Origin: Chamaea fasciata
Taxonomy: Eukaryota; Chordata; Aves; Passeriformes; Sylviidae
Assembly: GCA_029207755.1 (NCBI GenBank)
Contig: JARCOQ010000009.1
Location: forward strand, 35,796,914 to 35,860,913
DNA length: 64,000 nucleotides
Direction: 5' to 3'
The position numbers were made by a program, and so were the translations under genes. Position 1 is the first letter of the stretch, and the number at the start of each line of letters is the position of its first letter. This document shows positions 44,168 to 56,100 of the stretch, piece by piece. The notes under the pieces were generated by a model. The model did no database searches. It worked only from the letters and a program-made list of their open reading frames with translations, and was not told where the DNA came from.

Positions 44168-44831
44168 AAATGTCAGAAGCCTCATGTTGACCCAGCTGAA
44201 AATGTAAAGATCAATACAGAGCAGGGTGGAAAGGTTCCCATCTTTCCCTGAAAACCTGTGTATTGCTGCCAGGAACATGCAGCTTTCAGCTGGTTCCTAA
44301 GGAAACAGCAGAGGTGTAACCAGGTGGTGGGAGTGTGGCAGGGCCCCACTGCAGTGTTTTGGGGTGCTGGGGACAGAGAGTCCTCAGAAAGCCCCACAGC
44401 CCATTGAGGTCCCGGCACACCCTGGCTGAATCAAACCTGAGATCAGCCCTGCTGCTCCAGCTCTTGGAGGGAGAGAGGACTGCGTGTTCCATTGCTGTCC
44501 TGCATTTGCAAATGTTGACAAGCACCATTTCTCTTGCTCTTGAACCAAATGCAGAACCTCCCTGGAGACCTCCCCTGAGTTTTGACGCTCATTTTAACTG
44601 TCCACATCCTCCTGCACCCACCTCGCCCAGAAGATGAGCAGGAGCATCATTTTTTACAAGATGCTGCAGATTGAGCAGAGTAATTAATCTCAACAGCAAG
44701 TGCTGTCCACTTTTTCCTGGTAATTCATTTAAAGTGGGAAGTTAATTCCATTCAATGGAGCCGCCCTTCACCGCTTAGAGAGAGACACAGTCTTTGAACA
44801 CCCCCGAGTGAAGTGGTTCTGGCACAAACCT

Positions 44832-44899
44832 TCCTCCTCCTCCTCCTCCTCCTCCTCCTCCTCCTCCTCCTCCTCCTCCTCCTCCTCCTCCTCCTCCTC
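44832..44899. repeat. (TCC)n microsatellite
   Basis: About 22 near-perfect TCC units; it forces poly-Ser and poly-Arg open frames that are not genes. Confidence 0.97.
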
Positions 44900-45029
44900 T
44901 TGTCTGAGAAGGTTTGGTAAAAGGGAATGTTTGGCATTTTGCAGCACTTCTGTTAAGTGCTGGACTGGTGTGAAAGAAATATCAAAGATGACTTTTATTA
45001 CAAGTGATTTGCAGAAATTGGCCAGCAGT

Positions 45030-45954
45030 TTAATGTTCCTGAAAACATCCAGCCATCAGTCTCCACATTGCAGCCTTTAGCTCCTGATTCCTCAGGCTGT
45101 AGATGAGGGGGTTCAGGGCTGGAGGCACCACCGAGTACAGAACTGACAGGGCCAGATCCAGGGATGGGGAGGAGATGGAGGGGGGCTTCAGATGGGAAAA
45201 TGCTGCAGTGCTGAGGAAGAAGGAGACCACGGCCAGGTGAGGGAGGCAGGTGGAAAAGGCTTTGTGCCGTCCCTGCTCAGAGGGGATCCTCAGCCCGGCC
45301 CTGAAGATCTGCACAGAGGAGAAAACAGTGAACACAAAACAACCAAATACCAAACAGGCACTAACAGCCAAAAGTCCTAATTCCCTGAGGTAGAAGTGTG
45401 AGCAGGAGAGTTTGAGGATGTGTGGGATTTCACAGAAGAACTGGCCCAGGGCATTGCCCTGGCACTGGGGCAGGGGAAATGTATTGGCCGTGTGCAGCAG
45501 TGAATAGAGAAAGGCACTGGCCCAGGCAGCTGCTGCCATGTGGGCACAAGCTCTGCTGCCCAGGAGGGTCCCGTAGTGCAGGGGTTTGCAGATGGACACA
45601 TAGCGGTCATAGCACATGATGGTCAGGAGGGGAAACTGCTGAAAAGAAAAGGAGAAATAGAAATAACTGAGCAGCACATGCAGAGTAGGAGATGGTCCTG
45701 GTGTCCCAGAGGGAATTGTGCATGGGGGCAGTGGTGCAGATAGAGCCCAGGTCGCTGAGGGCCAGGTTGAGCAGGAAGAAGAACATGGGGCTGTGCAGGT
45801 GGTGGCCACAGACTACGGCGCTGATGACGAGGCCGTGGCCCAGGAGGACAGCCAGGGAGATGCCCAGGAAGAGGCAGAAGTGCAGGAGCTGCAGCTGCCG
45901 CGTGTCTGCCAATGCCAGCGGGAGGAAGTGGCTGATGGAGCTGCTGTTGGACAT
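45030..45954 (-). pseudogene. Olfactory receptor (OR14-like), one frameshift
   Basis: A single-exon seven-helix receptor of the avian OR14 (gamma-c) type. The N-terminal frame starts at MSNSSSI (ATG 45,952-45,954; an upstream ATG at 45,969 is in frame) and keeps the N-glycosylation site, SPMFFFL in helix 2 and QLFLFLLFFSA in helix 3. The C-terminal frame carries MCYDRYVSICKPLHY, the Cys-rich second extracellular loop, KAFSTCLPHL before helix 6, and NPLIYSLRN in helix 7, ending at 45,030. Between them, at about 45,635-45,636, two bases appear to be missing, so the reading frame changes just before MCYDRY. All other landmarks are present, so the loss is recent or is a sequencing error. Confidence 0.85.
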
Positions 45955-46142
45955 TTGCTGTGGCTGCATATGGGGACATGTTCATGGATAAAGGACGGTG
46001 ACAAGTCAGGACTGGCTGCTTTGAGCCAAACCCGTGCCATTCCCTGTAGCCTGTCCTGCTGGTGTTGGTGTCTTTGGGGCGGACCCTGACTGCTGGCAAA
46101 ACAGCAACACATTCACTTAAGAGCTGGACTAGGTCAGTGCAA

Positions 46143-46218
46143 AAGATGGCGGCCAGGGCTGAGGGAGCCACACACAAGATGGCGGCCAGGGCTGGAGAAC
46201 CACACACAAGATGGTGGC
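46143..46218. promoter_or_regulatory. Three tandem YY1-like motifs
   Basis: AAGATGGCGGC at 46,143-46,153 and 46,176-46,186, and AAGATGGTGGC at 46,208-46,218, spaced 33 and 32 bases in a short tandem repeat. AAGATGGCGGC matches the YY1 core. The cluster lies about 190 bases upstream of the olfactory receptor start on its strand. Confidence 0.5.
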
Positions 46219-46934
46219 AGGGGCTGGGCTGCCAGGGCGGCTGATCTCACTAGGAGGCGCAGCCTCAGCCCTCTGGCTGCCATCCTGTGTGGGGCAGGCT
46301 GAGCCCCCCTTCAGTGCCTGTTGAAATGGACATTAACGGACATCCGGGAAAAGGACACGGTCTGGCACCTTTGCTCTGTGCACACAAACATAGACCAGCC
46401 AGTTTGGAACGCCAACTGGCAGTACTTTGATGTCAAGGCAATTCAAATAGGTGAAAATAGAACAAAACTCCAGGCATTGAACATTTTAAAATAAAAACTT
46501 TTTTTTTTTTTTTTTTTTTTTTTGAAAGAGGGCTAAAAGCACTTCTTGTGCACATGGACTCCAATTAGCATCAAGCAGCATCACAAGTGTTTTCGTCCAG
46601 GCAGGAGTCACAGTCACTGTGAGATGATGAAAACAGAGATGGGATCTGCTTGAGGCGGATGGTGCAGCGGCTGCGCACCTGCGACGTGTATCCCTCAGGG
46701 TACCTATTTCTTTAGAACACTATGAAGACTAGAGGGAATTGAAAGTCCACTGCAGTTTAGGTTGTTCTTCACGAGATTGTTCAAGTCGAGCACAGCCATT
46801 CTGTTCAGCAGACACACGGGCAGGGGCTTCTTGGAGCGCTGCTCTGGCACCCATTCTTTGGAGGAGGGGATTGCAGGAAAGAAGAAAAGAAGCTCATCAA
46901 CTACTGAAGAGGAAGAGTCACTGACAGGAAGCAG
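46219..46934. other. Unassigned DNA with a T-run
   Basis: An uninterrupted run of about 25 T at 46,499-46,523 follows an AT-rich block with AAAATAAAAAC. Nothing else recognised. Confidence 0.4.
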
Positions 46935-47840
46935 TGGGTTAAGAAATGTGAGGGGAAAAAAGGCAGAAAACATGAGGTGACAAGTGTGAGAAATGGGAGT
47001 GGAAAAAGGAGGGAAGTGTGAGGGAGGAAAAGGGTAGGAAACCTGTGTGGGAAAGGGTGAGAAAACTGAGGGGAAAATGGTGAAGATGTGAGTGAAAATA
47101 GGAGAGAAAGGTGAGAGGAGGAAAAGGCAGGACATATGATGGGAAAATTCTAAGAAACATGATCAGGGAAGGCTGAAAAACATAGAGGAAAAAATGGAGG
47201 GAAATGTGAGGGGAAGAGAGTGAGAAAATTACTGGCAGAGAGAGAGAAACAGGCAGCAAATGTAAGGGGAACATTGTGAGAATCCTGAGGGGGAAAGAGG
47301 GAGAAACCAGAGGGCAGAAAAAGGCAGAAAACATTAGGGGGAAAAAAAGGGTGGGAAGTTGGATGGGAAAAGTGGCAGAAAACAGGAGTGAAAAAAGGGC
47401 ACAAAATGCTAGAGGAAAAGTATAAGCAACATGAGGGGGAAAGAATGATAAACGTGAGGGGAAAAGTGGGAGAAATGTAAGAGGGAAAGCCTGGGAAACA
47501 TGAGGGCAAAAGTGAGAAACATGAGGAGACAACTTGGAGAAAAATGACTGAGGAAAAGAGAAAAGCATGAGGGGAGAAAAGGGCAGGATAAGTGAGGGGA
47601 AAACTGTCAGAATCGTTAGAGAACAAAAAAAGCAGGAAAAAGCGGGAAGTTGGGGAAATGTGAGAGGCAAAGTGTGAGGAAAGGGAGCTGAAAAGGGTGC
47701 AGAAAATAAGTAAAACTTGGGAGGCAAACATGACAGGAAAACTGTGAGACTCGAGAGGGGGAAGGGGTGGAAATGTGAGAGGGAAAAGAACAGGAAACGT
47801 GAAGGGAGAAAAGGAGAGAAGGCAGTATTGGCATAACAGC
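46935..47840. repeat. Purine-rich degenerate minisatellite
   Basis: About 900 bases with very few pyrimidines other than T in GTGAG. The unit is about 20-26 bases, of the form GGAAACATGAGGGGAAAAGTGAG, with many variants. On the minus strand it leaves a 313-codon open frame (46,939-47,880) made of Phe/Pro/Ser/Leu repeats, which follows from the repeat. Confidence 0.85.
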
Positions 47841-47880
47841 TGAAATGATTCCTAACACATTCCCCCATGCATTTACCCAT

Positions 47881-50146
47881 TTATTGCACTAGCCCAGGGC
47901 TTCTCTGTATGTCCGTCTCCCCCTGTGCCTTGATTCCTGCTCAGAAGCAGTAGAAGTGCAGGATGTGCCCACCAGCAGGAGCTGCTCCAAGCTGGGAAGG
48001 GGCCAGGTGGTGCTGATTTCCAGAGGCTTCTGTGTCCCAGGTGAGGCCAGGGCAGGAGTGGGTTGAAAGGTGCTGCTGCTGCTCCTCTGTGCCAGAGAGC
48101 CCTGGCTGGGCAGGGCACGGTGCCCACTGCACTGCGGGCTCTTTCTCCTGCCACAGCTGGGCACACCTGGCAACAAATCATGACGACTTGTGGGGAAACC
48201 AAGGGCTTTGTGGAGGCTGCATTGCTCTGCACACACCTGGGCCACCTGCAGCACACAGCTTTGGCCCCCAGAAAGGTAAACCCGAGGGGAGCAGCTGGAA
48301 AAGGTTTCATTTTCACCTGTTAATAGATGACTTTATTTCAGTGCTGGGTGCGTGGGGAATCACTTTCCTAACACGTGCTCAGCCAGAAATCCCACCTACT
48401 CATTTGTAACCATGGAAATAAGACCGACTCATTACTTTGCTGAAACTCACTGGCTAAACATTCCCTCAAATTCGTTGACATATTTAAATCACTTCTCAGA
48501 AGTTACCGACAGGAGAGTAGGGCTCTCTTGAGAGTCTCGGGTGGTCATTTGGGGAACATCCCATTCCTGCAATTCTCCTCCGATGCTCAAGAGCCTCCTG
48601 CAACCACTCTTTTCGCCTTGAATGCATTCCAGCTACATTCTTAGGAGGACTATTCTATTCTCAAGGCTAAGGAAGCCACTTGCACACATCAATCACTGCC
48701 CTGGGGTAACAGAGGGTTCAACACTGCTAATGGGAAGGGAATCCATGATTTGCTGCAGTTCAGCATTTTCTCAACCCTTTCTTTCTCTGGGAATTGCTCA
48801 CAAGCATTTCCTCAATGCACCTTGAAAATGTTTTTGCTGACTGAAGCCATATTGTGTCTTTCCTTCAGCAATTCAGAAAGAAAACACAAATTGCCTACTG
48901 AAACCTTTCTACTCCCTTCCAAATCAGTTCACTGCTCAAGCACGAGCCACAGGCTCATGCCCGATTCCCTCTGTGAGATAGGAGGCAATATTTTGCTGCA
49001 GCTGCAGGGTTATTAGAAGAAAGAATTAAAGCAATAGGTTCTTGGGGTTGTTATTTAGGGTTTGGATTTGTTCTAGTTGATTTGTTGGGTGTTGCTGTGA
49101 GCTGGGAGAGGGGTCAGCCCGAAGACCAGACCAAAAGGGAAGTAGGGTAAGAGGGGAGGGGACAGAAAAGGAGGCGGTGGGTACAGAATACAAGTTTCCT
49201 ATTTCCTGGCCAAAGGGAAAGGGGACACGGTTTGCCCTGGGCTGGGAAAGGCAATAAAAAGCAGCATTCTGGGTGAGTGTGTGTTGTGTGTGTGTTTGGC
49301 TCTTGGGAGAGGGAGATGCACATCCAGCTCAGGTGAATCCTTCCTAAGAAACAGTTCTTTTTGACTTTGATGACTTTGTCGCCCCATTAAATTTCATCTA
49401 AGAGTTGGCTCCTCTCTAACACCTCTCTCTCTCCCAGCAGCTCAGGGCTGTATTGCGCAGAGCTTGCTGTGTGGCAGACAGCACAAGGCGGGCTGGCCTG
49501 GTGCCCCTGAATATTTCAGCAGAACACTCTGCATTTCACCCTTTTGCTCTGGCTCAGTGCACAACTCCAGCACTGCAGGCGCTTCCTCCCAGAGCCGTGT
49601 GAGGCCCCGGCTCCTGCAGATGTGACCTGACAAGCTGTCCCTGCCTGCCGCTGGCCTCGGTTCCCCCGGCAGAAGCGCCGTGCCTGAAGGAGGCTGCCCT
49701 GTGCCGGAGCCTGCGGAGCAGCCCGGCTCCCTCCCCTGTGCCCAGAGCGCTGCACACACTGCTCGCCTTGGCCAGGAGTTAGAGGGCAGCCGGCACAAGG
49801 GTGGCAATCCTCAGCCAGGCCTGCAGCCCTCGGCTGTGGTTTGCCTTTCTCTCCTCCTGTGCACACTCTGGACGGCCGATGCCACCAGTCTGTGCTGTGC
49901 CCAGCACGGCCACGCTTCCCCTTGGGAGAGCCTTCCCCACTTTCCAACTGTACCAAAGAAGCCATCAATGTCACTCTCCACCTCTAAGAAAAAACTGACA
50001 GTTCAGAAGAAAATGTTGAGCTTTCTCAGAGGCTCAGAAGGAGGGGAATCTTTGAAAGGAGTTGAGGTTTCACAAGCTTTATTTCCAATCCTATGCTACT
50101 ATCCTACTCCACTGTCCTAGCTGCAATCCTACTCTACAGTCCTATT
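47881..50146. other. Unassigned DNA
   Basis: 49,040-49,420 has some LTR-like features (GCAATAAAAAGCAGC TATA-like element, ATTAAATTTCATC, a TCTAACA end) but no target duplication was found. 49,500-49,980 is GC-rich with overlapping frames and no domain. 50,090-50,160 has short repeated TACTCTAC(A/T)GTCCTA motifs. Confidence 0.3.
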
Positions 50147-53100
50147 CTACAATCCTTCTCTATACTGGTGTCTCATTCCTGTCTCCTCTTTCCACTCTTT
50201 CACTGAAGTGATCAGTGGCGCCAGGCTGGACACAGGCTTGGCTGATGTTACAAATGGATGCTGCACAAAGAAAAAAAACCAAGAATGAACCATTACTTTG
50301 CAAGCTAAGAGCCTCAAAGGCAGGGCAATATTTTTCAAAGGAAAAGGAGATTGAATCAGAGTAGGCCTAAGGAGCAACAGTGGGGCCACATTGGCACAGC
50401 TTGCTGCAAGAGCTGCTAAATGCCCCAGGCCTGGAAATATCTCAGGTCTGAGCATCCTGATCTCTTGAAAGAGGTCCCTGGTCATATTGCAGGGCACTTG
50501 GACCAGATGAGCTTTACAGGCCCCTGCCAGCCCAGCCCAGTCTAGGATTCCTGACTGTTCTCATTTGAACAGCACCAAGAGTGGAGGTGAGGAGGAGGAG
50601 GCTCACCTGATGCCTTGCACTTCAGTGCAGGAGGAGCCCGTCCCTGGGACACTGTTTCCCCTGCAGCCCTTTGGCATTTTACCTGCAGCAGCTCCTTGGC
50701 AGACCAGCGCCGCGCCTCATCTCTCTGCAGGCAGCAGCTCAGGAAGTCACGCAGAAAAGGGGAGCAGAGCTTGGGCTGCTGCAGCTTTGGGATCCCTTTG
50801 GTGGCTTTCAGGAGCTGAGCCTGGAGAAAAAGAAAAGACAAGTCTCTCAGCTGCTTCTTTCACGTCTGGAACTGCTCTCCCAGATCCCATTGTTTCAGCT
50901 GCACTCTGCAGTGGCTGTTTCTGCCGTGGCACAGAGGCAGAGATGACTTTCCTGGACCAACAGAACACCCAAAGCCCAATGCAGCCACAGCTTTTCCAGC
51001 ATCCAGCAGCTCTTGCCTTGGCAGCTGATTTCATTGACTGACCTTGTTAGTGGAAACAATAGCAGCAAAAGCAGGTTTCCTTCTCTGAGGATTCACCTGA
51101 GCAGCTTGACAGGCTATTTGGATGAGGGACTTTGCTCTACTAACTCACTCTACTATTTCCAAAGATAATTACATGAAAAGCATCTCTGCAGCGCTTGTTG
51201 GTCCCTTAAGCACAGCTGCCAACAAACCAAAGTCATCAAGCTTTTTCCTTGGTTCTTGAAAACAATGGTAATTGCAAGCAAAGAAAGGAAATCCCTCAGT
51301 TATTCCTCAGGTAAGGAAACAAACATTTGGAATCTCATCTTCCACACAGACACATGAAGATGCATGCACAAATGTCTTGGGACGAAAATGCCTTTTTGGG
51401 CACACAGGAAACACTTGCACCTCTGTCTCTCATCAGACTGCAAATTTCAGCTTCCCTTATGCAGCAAAAGGAAAATTTTGGTGGTCAAAGCAGAAGAGGG
51501 AGAAACGCCATCCATGTGGTAGCCCTCTGCTCATTTGGACATTCAAGTCAATGCATTAATGGTATGGCCATCCTAGAAAGTGCCAGGAAACAAAGGGGTG
51601 GGTTTGGCAGGCTCTCCACATGGCCAGGCTTCATCTTGGTGACATGGAGGTGGCGGCTTGGGTTAGGAAAGAAAGACAGTCACTAAATGTTTCAGCAGCA
51701 CTGCACAAGAAGCACAATAGACTCTGTGGCCTTCACACCCTCTTGTCAAGGTTTCAGGCAAATTTCCTTGTGAGAAGAATGGGGGTGCACTTCTTCTCTC
51801 CAAACCACTGTTTTATAAACTCTCTTGGGTTTGGGTTACTTTCCTTCATTTCAGGAAAGATAACACCACTTCTAAGATGCTTGTTTGCTGTTATTAGGGC
51901 CGTTTACAAAGCCAAAAGATCTGGAATGACTTCTAAGCCAAAGCCCAATGTTGCCTGAGAAGAGAGATTGTTTGCGTGGGCTAAGGCTTGAGTTCCCCCA
52001 CGGATGCAACCAAAACCCCAGCAGATGCTGATGTGCTGCAGGGACATTTTCAGAAAGGGACTGTGGTGGAAGTAGTTCCAGCGGATGGCAATGGCATTTT
52101 GTCCAGTGGCACGCAAAACGTGGGATGGGGGAGAAAGACAGCGAGATCAGAGAGTATTTACACCTTACCGGGGCAGAATTTTCCTCCCAGTCAGGAGCTT
52201 CTCCTTCCACCATTTCAATGACCACAATTCCCAAAGACCATATGTCCTCTTTGGGGCCATAGGGTTCACCATTCACTTCAGGTGCCATCCACTGAAGAGT
52301 CCTGACCACCGATCTCCGTCTACTCTGCTCAGGGGTGAGTTGAGCAGAGAGGCCAAAATCAGCTGGGGAGAAAGCAAAAGACTCTTTTTATTTGAATCCT
52401 GTGCAATTAGGAAAGCAAGCAAAAGAATTTCCCGGTAGAAGTTTGAGAATGTGCTCTTGAATCTCCTGGACAACTGTCCCTGCTCTGTTTCCTCAGGACT
52501 TTAACCAAGGAAATATGGCGCTGGCTGCTTCAAAAATCCCCACATTTTTTACACTGCCTCCATCAGGGGCTTTTCAAACTTTAGACTTGTAGCCCCCTCC
52601 CTCTGGAAGGGACACACACAGAGCAATGCCACTGTGGACTGCTCGATCCTTGCCATAGGTCTGTGCACGTTGCCACGGTGTGCTCAGCTCACAACATGCT
52701 CCCTGCACTGCCACCAGCACCATTTTGGGGGGGCTGGCACTCACTCAAAAGCAGCCCCACAGCCCACATATCCCTGGAATGCTGCACCTGCCCAAGAATA
52801 TACTGACCCAGCTTGACAGAGCCATCGGTTTTGAGAAGGATGTTGAGGCTCTTCAAATCTCTGTGCATCACATGGTTGGCGTGGAGAAAATGCAGTCCTT
52901 GCAGGCACTGAGAGAGAAACCAGAAACAGGAGGGCAAAAATCAGTGATGTGATTTCATCACACAAGAAAGGGAGCAGCTCTCCAAGATTCCCTCTCCAGG
53001 GGAATGAGGAGTAATGGCAGAACACAGTGCCACTGAGGGGAAGAGCTCGCTGCTCCAACACAGGCAGGGCAGCACCTTTCTAAAGAAAGGCATGTCAGCT

Positions 53101-56100
53101 TGTCAAAGAGCAACAGCAACGGCTGGTGTAGTAGACTCTGCCCTGCAAACCAGCCAGGATGACTGCTGCTGCAGTGGATGTGCTCAGAAGTAAAGAGCAT
53201 TCTGGCTGCACTGCTAACCTTTCCAGCTGAGGACTGAGAGAAATGAGTCTCTCTTTCATCTTTGCTGTTCCTTTCAAATGCTACCACTACCACCACCACC
53301 TTTGCTTTTACTGGCAAGGAATGCAGTGCCAACAGGCCAAAGTTTAGAGAGGCAAGATGGAGAAGAGAAAATACAAGAGCCAGAGTGAGAATGCAACAGC
53401 AGGAAAGAAGAGGACAAGAACAGAGTCCAGTGAGTGCAGGGGAACTGGCGGGCAGTTCGCTTGAGATGCTCTTGCTTGCCCAGAGCATATCAGCAACACA
53501 GAAACAAAGCCTGGCTCACGGAATCGCTCCTGTTCTGAGCCCCTTTCCCAGACAATCCTGCCCAAGATCTGGGAAGCACAGCTGGGATCCCTGACTGACC
53601 TCCCGACTGATGATGGCAATCTCATCTTCTGTCAGGCGAGTCTTTTGGATTGTGTTGTAAAGAGTGCCTCCATCCATGTACTCCATCACCAGCCACAGTT
53701 CTTCATGCACAAGGTAGCTGAAAGAAGGAAACAAGGCCATGCAGATGAACATGCATTCGTTGGCTCCTTTGCTTGATTCTTGTTTCCGGGTCCCTTTGTG
53801 ACAAGGACAGAATTAAAAGAATTAAAGACATTCCCTCCAGGCTGTGGGTTGTTTGCAGTCTGTGCAGTCTCAAGGAGAACAGCACATCTGTGAAAAAAAG
53901 ATGTCTCTGATGGCCAGCAATCAAAAAGTGCAGTTTAGTAACAGCCAAGATGAAAAACCTGTCACGTGTGGTATTTCTGGAAATAAGCACCTAGTGTTCC
54001 TGGCATGGACAGCCATGGAAAAGAGGGGCAACAATCCAAGGGAAATCCTCCCTAGCATGCTTCATCAGCATTGAAGAAACCTTAAAAATCCATCCTGAGA
54101 CAACATGGAGGCAGTGAACTTACAGGGTACTGACTTCTTATGGTAGAGTTGATGCAGGTTTTTGAACAATTTTTCAACTATGTGTTGGAAAGCCAGGGAT
54201 GACTCATGGAGACAAACTGCACTCTCTTCCCATCCATTGGAGATGAGTAGAGAAATAATAATGAACCAATGATTAACAGCTTTCTTTTCTGCCAGTGTCC
54301 AAAGTGGGGTTTTAACCTTGCATGCTTTTACTATGTAAACAAACCTTCATGGGATGAGACCACAACCACTCACCCCTCTAAATAATGGACAAGATGAGGA
54401 CTCATATTCCTCTTCATGACCGTGATTTCAGTAACAATATCCTCCATCTCGCTCGGTCCCCGAAGACAGATTTTCTTGATGGCCACCTGGAATGACATTA
54501 AAATCAGTAACTTTAGAAGTTGGTGGAATGAGACCAAAACACGCATGGGGAGAGAGATTTTGCAATGACACCGCCAAGCCGTGCTAAAGTGCCTTGTAAT
54601 TAGACAAAGGAGTGATTAGGAACTGACATTCCTACAGCCCATTTCTCTGCTCCTTTGGGGGCCAGATCCAGGACACGTGGCCACTGACCACATTTTGCCT
54701 TGTCCACTTGTTAGCAATGGTGTGTCAACTATCATCCTCAAAGCTCTGAGCACACTCTCGTCTGTCTGTACTTCAGAAGAAGTAATGCGTGCCTTGGTAC
54801 TCTGTGGATACATCTTGGGCTATAGGCAGGGCTTGGGGCTTTTAGGGAAGCCTTGCAGATCTCTCCCTACATGCAGTTCCCAACTGCAGCACTGCAGGTG
54901 CCTAAGGAACTGCCAGGAACATTCAGATGTATTTGCTGGCAGCCAGAAATGGGAATTCAGGACTCTGAAGCCTTAGCCCCAGAGAGCAGTGAGATGCTCC
55001 TTTGTTGAAGCAATTGAGAGCCAGGGAGAGCGTCCTTCTCTGAAAGGAACTGCTGTCCTCCTTGCCTTCCTTCTGGCAGCTGAGCAGGACAAAGACTGTC
55101 CCAAATGCAGTTGGCTGGCTGGCACCAGTCTGTGCTTCTTGTGCCTTTGCAGCACACCTCTAGCCACAGCTGCAGCCACAGCTGACACGAGAGAGGAAAG
55201 CCCTGGAGAGCAGCAGAATCTGCAGGGGCTCTTGACATTTACCTCTTCGCCCGTGGCAGTGTCGATGGCTCTGCAAACCTCTCCAAAAGCCCTAGAAACA
55301 AAACAGCAGCAAAGAAAGGAGAAGCCATTTAGACGTTGGAGTGAAAGCCAGTCCAGACAGGAGATGTCTGCTGGAAATGCCTCCAACCTGCAGCATGCAG
55401 GAGGGCTCTGCCAGAAGGCAGATGATGCATGTTCCTCTCCAGTGCATGGGCACTGGGCCTGTTTCTGAAGCATTGGGGTTTAGTGCCTCAGCTCAAAAGG
55501 CCAGGTGATTCTTTCATCTTTGATTTCAGTTTCTAAACTGGGCAGTTTTTATCCTCACCACAGACTATTTCCTTCAGCAAACTCTTGGGGAGAAATGCTC
55601 CTGAGAAGTGTTATCTGACTGCTATGATAGGGGGTAGGTTGCTGTTTCTGGTAATGAAATAGAAGTGTCTTTGATAATGCCTTCTGACCACACTTACAAA
55701 TTCTGGCCGGTACTGAGAGATGGGGCAGACTAACCCCAGTGTCTGAATATGTTTGCAGCTTGCCTGACTTCACACTTGATAGATATTCCAGCAGCAAATT
55801 GCCTGCCCCATGATTGTGTAGAAGCAACTGTGGTTGGACTCACCCGCTGCCAACAATTTCCTTTTCAGTGTATTTCCTCCGGGATTTTCTGTGCTTACCA
55901 TTTTCCCTGAGGGAAACAAAATGCAAAATGCTCAATTGAAAGCAGACATCCCACCATGCAAGAGATACAAAAGGCAGCCCCACTGGGGCTCTACAGTCTG
56001 GGCTTCTGAGTCCTTTGTGGCCAGCTGGTTAACAACAACAACAACAACAATTGCAACAAGACAGGCAGCTCTGCAGTACAAGCAGGCCAACACAGAGAAT

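Noticed and set aside
44752..45080. Poly-Arg and poly-Ser frames
   Set aside because: Translation of the (TCC)n microsatellite.
46939..47880. 313-codon minus-strand frame as a membrane protein gene
   Set aside because: It is the pyrimidine-rich complement of a degenerate minisatellite; the Phe/Pro/Ser content follows from the repeat.
49040..49420. Solo LTR
   Set aside because: TATA-like and poly(A)-like elements are in order but no target duplication or known termini were found.
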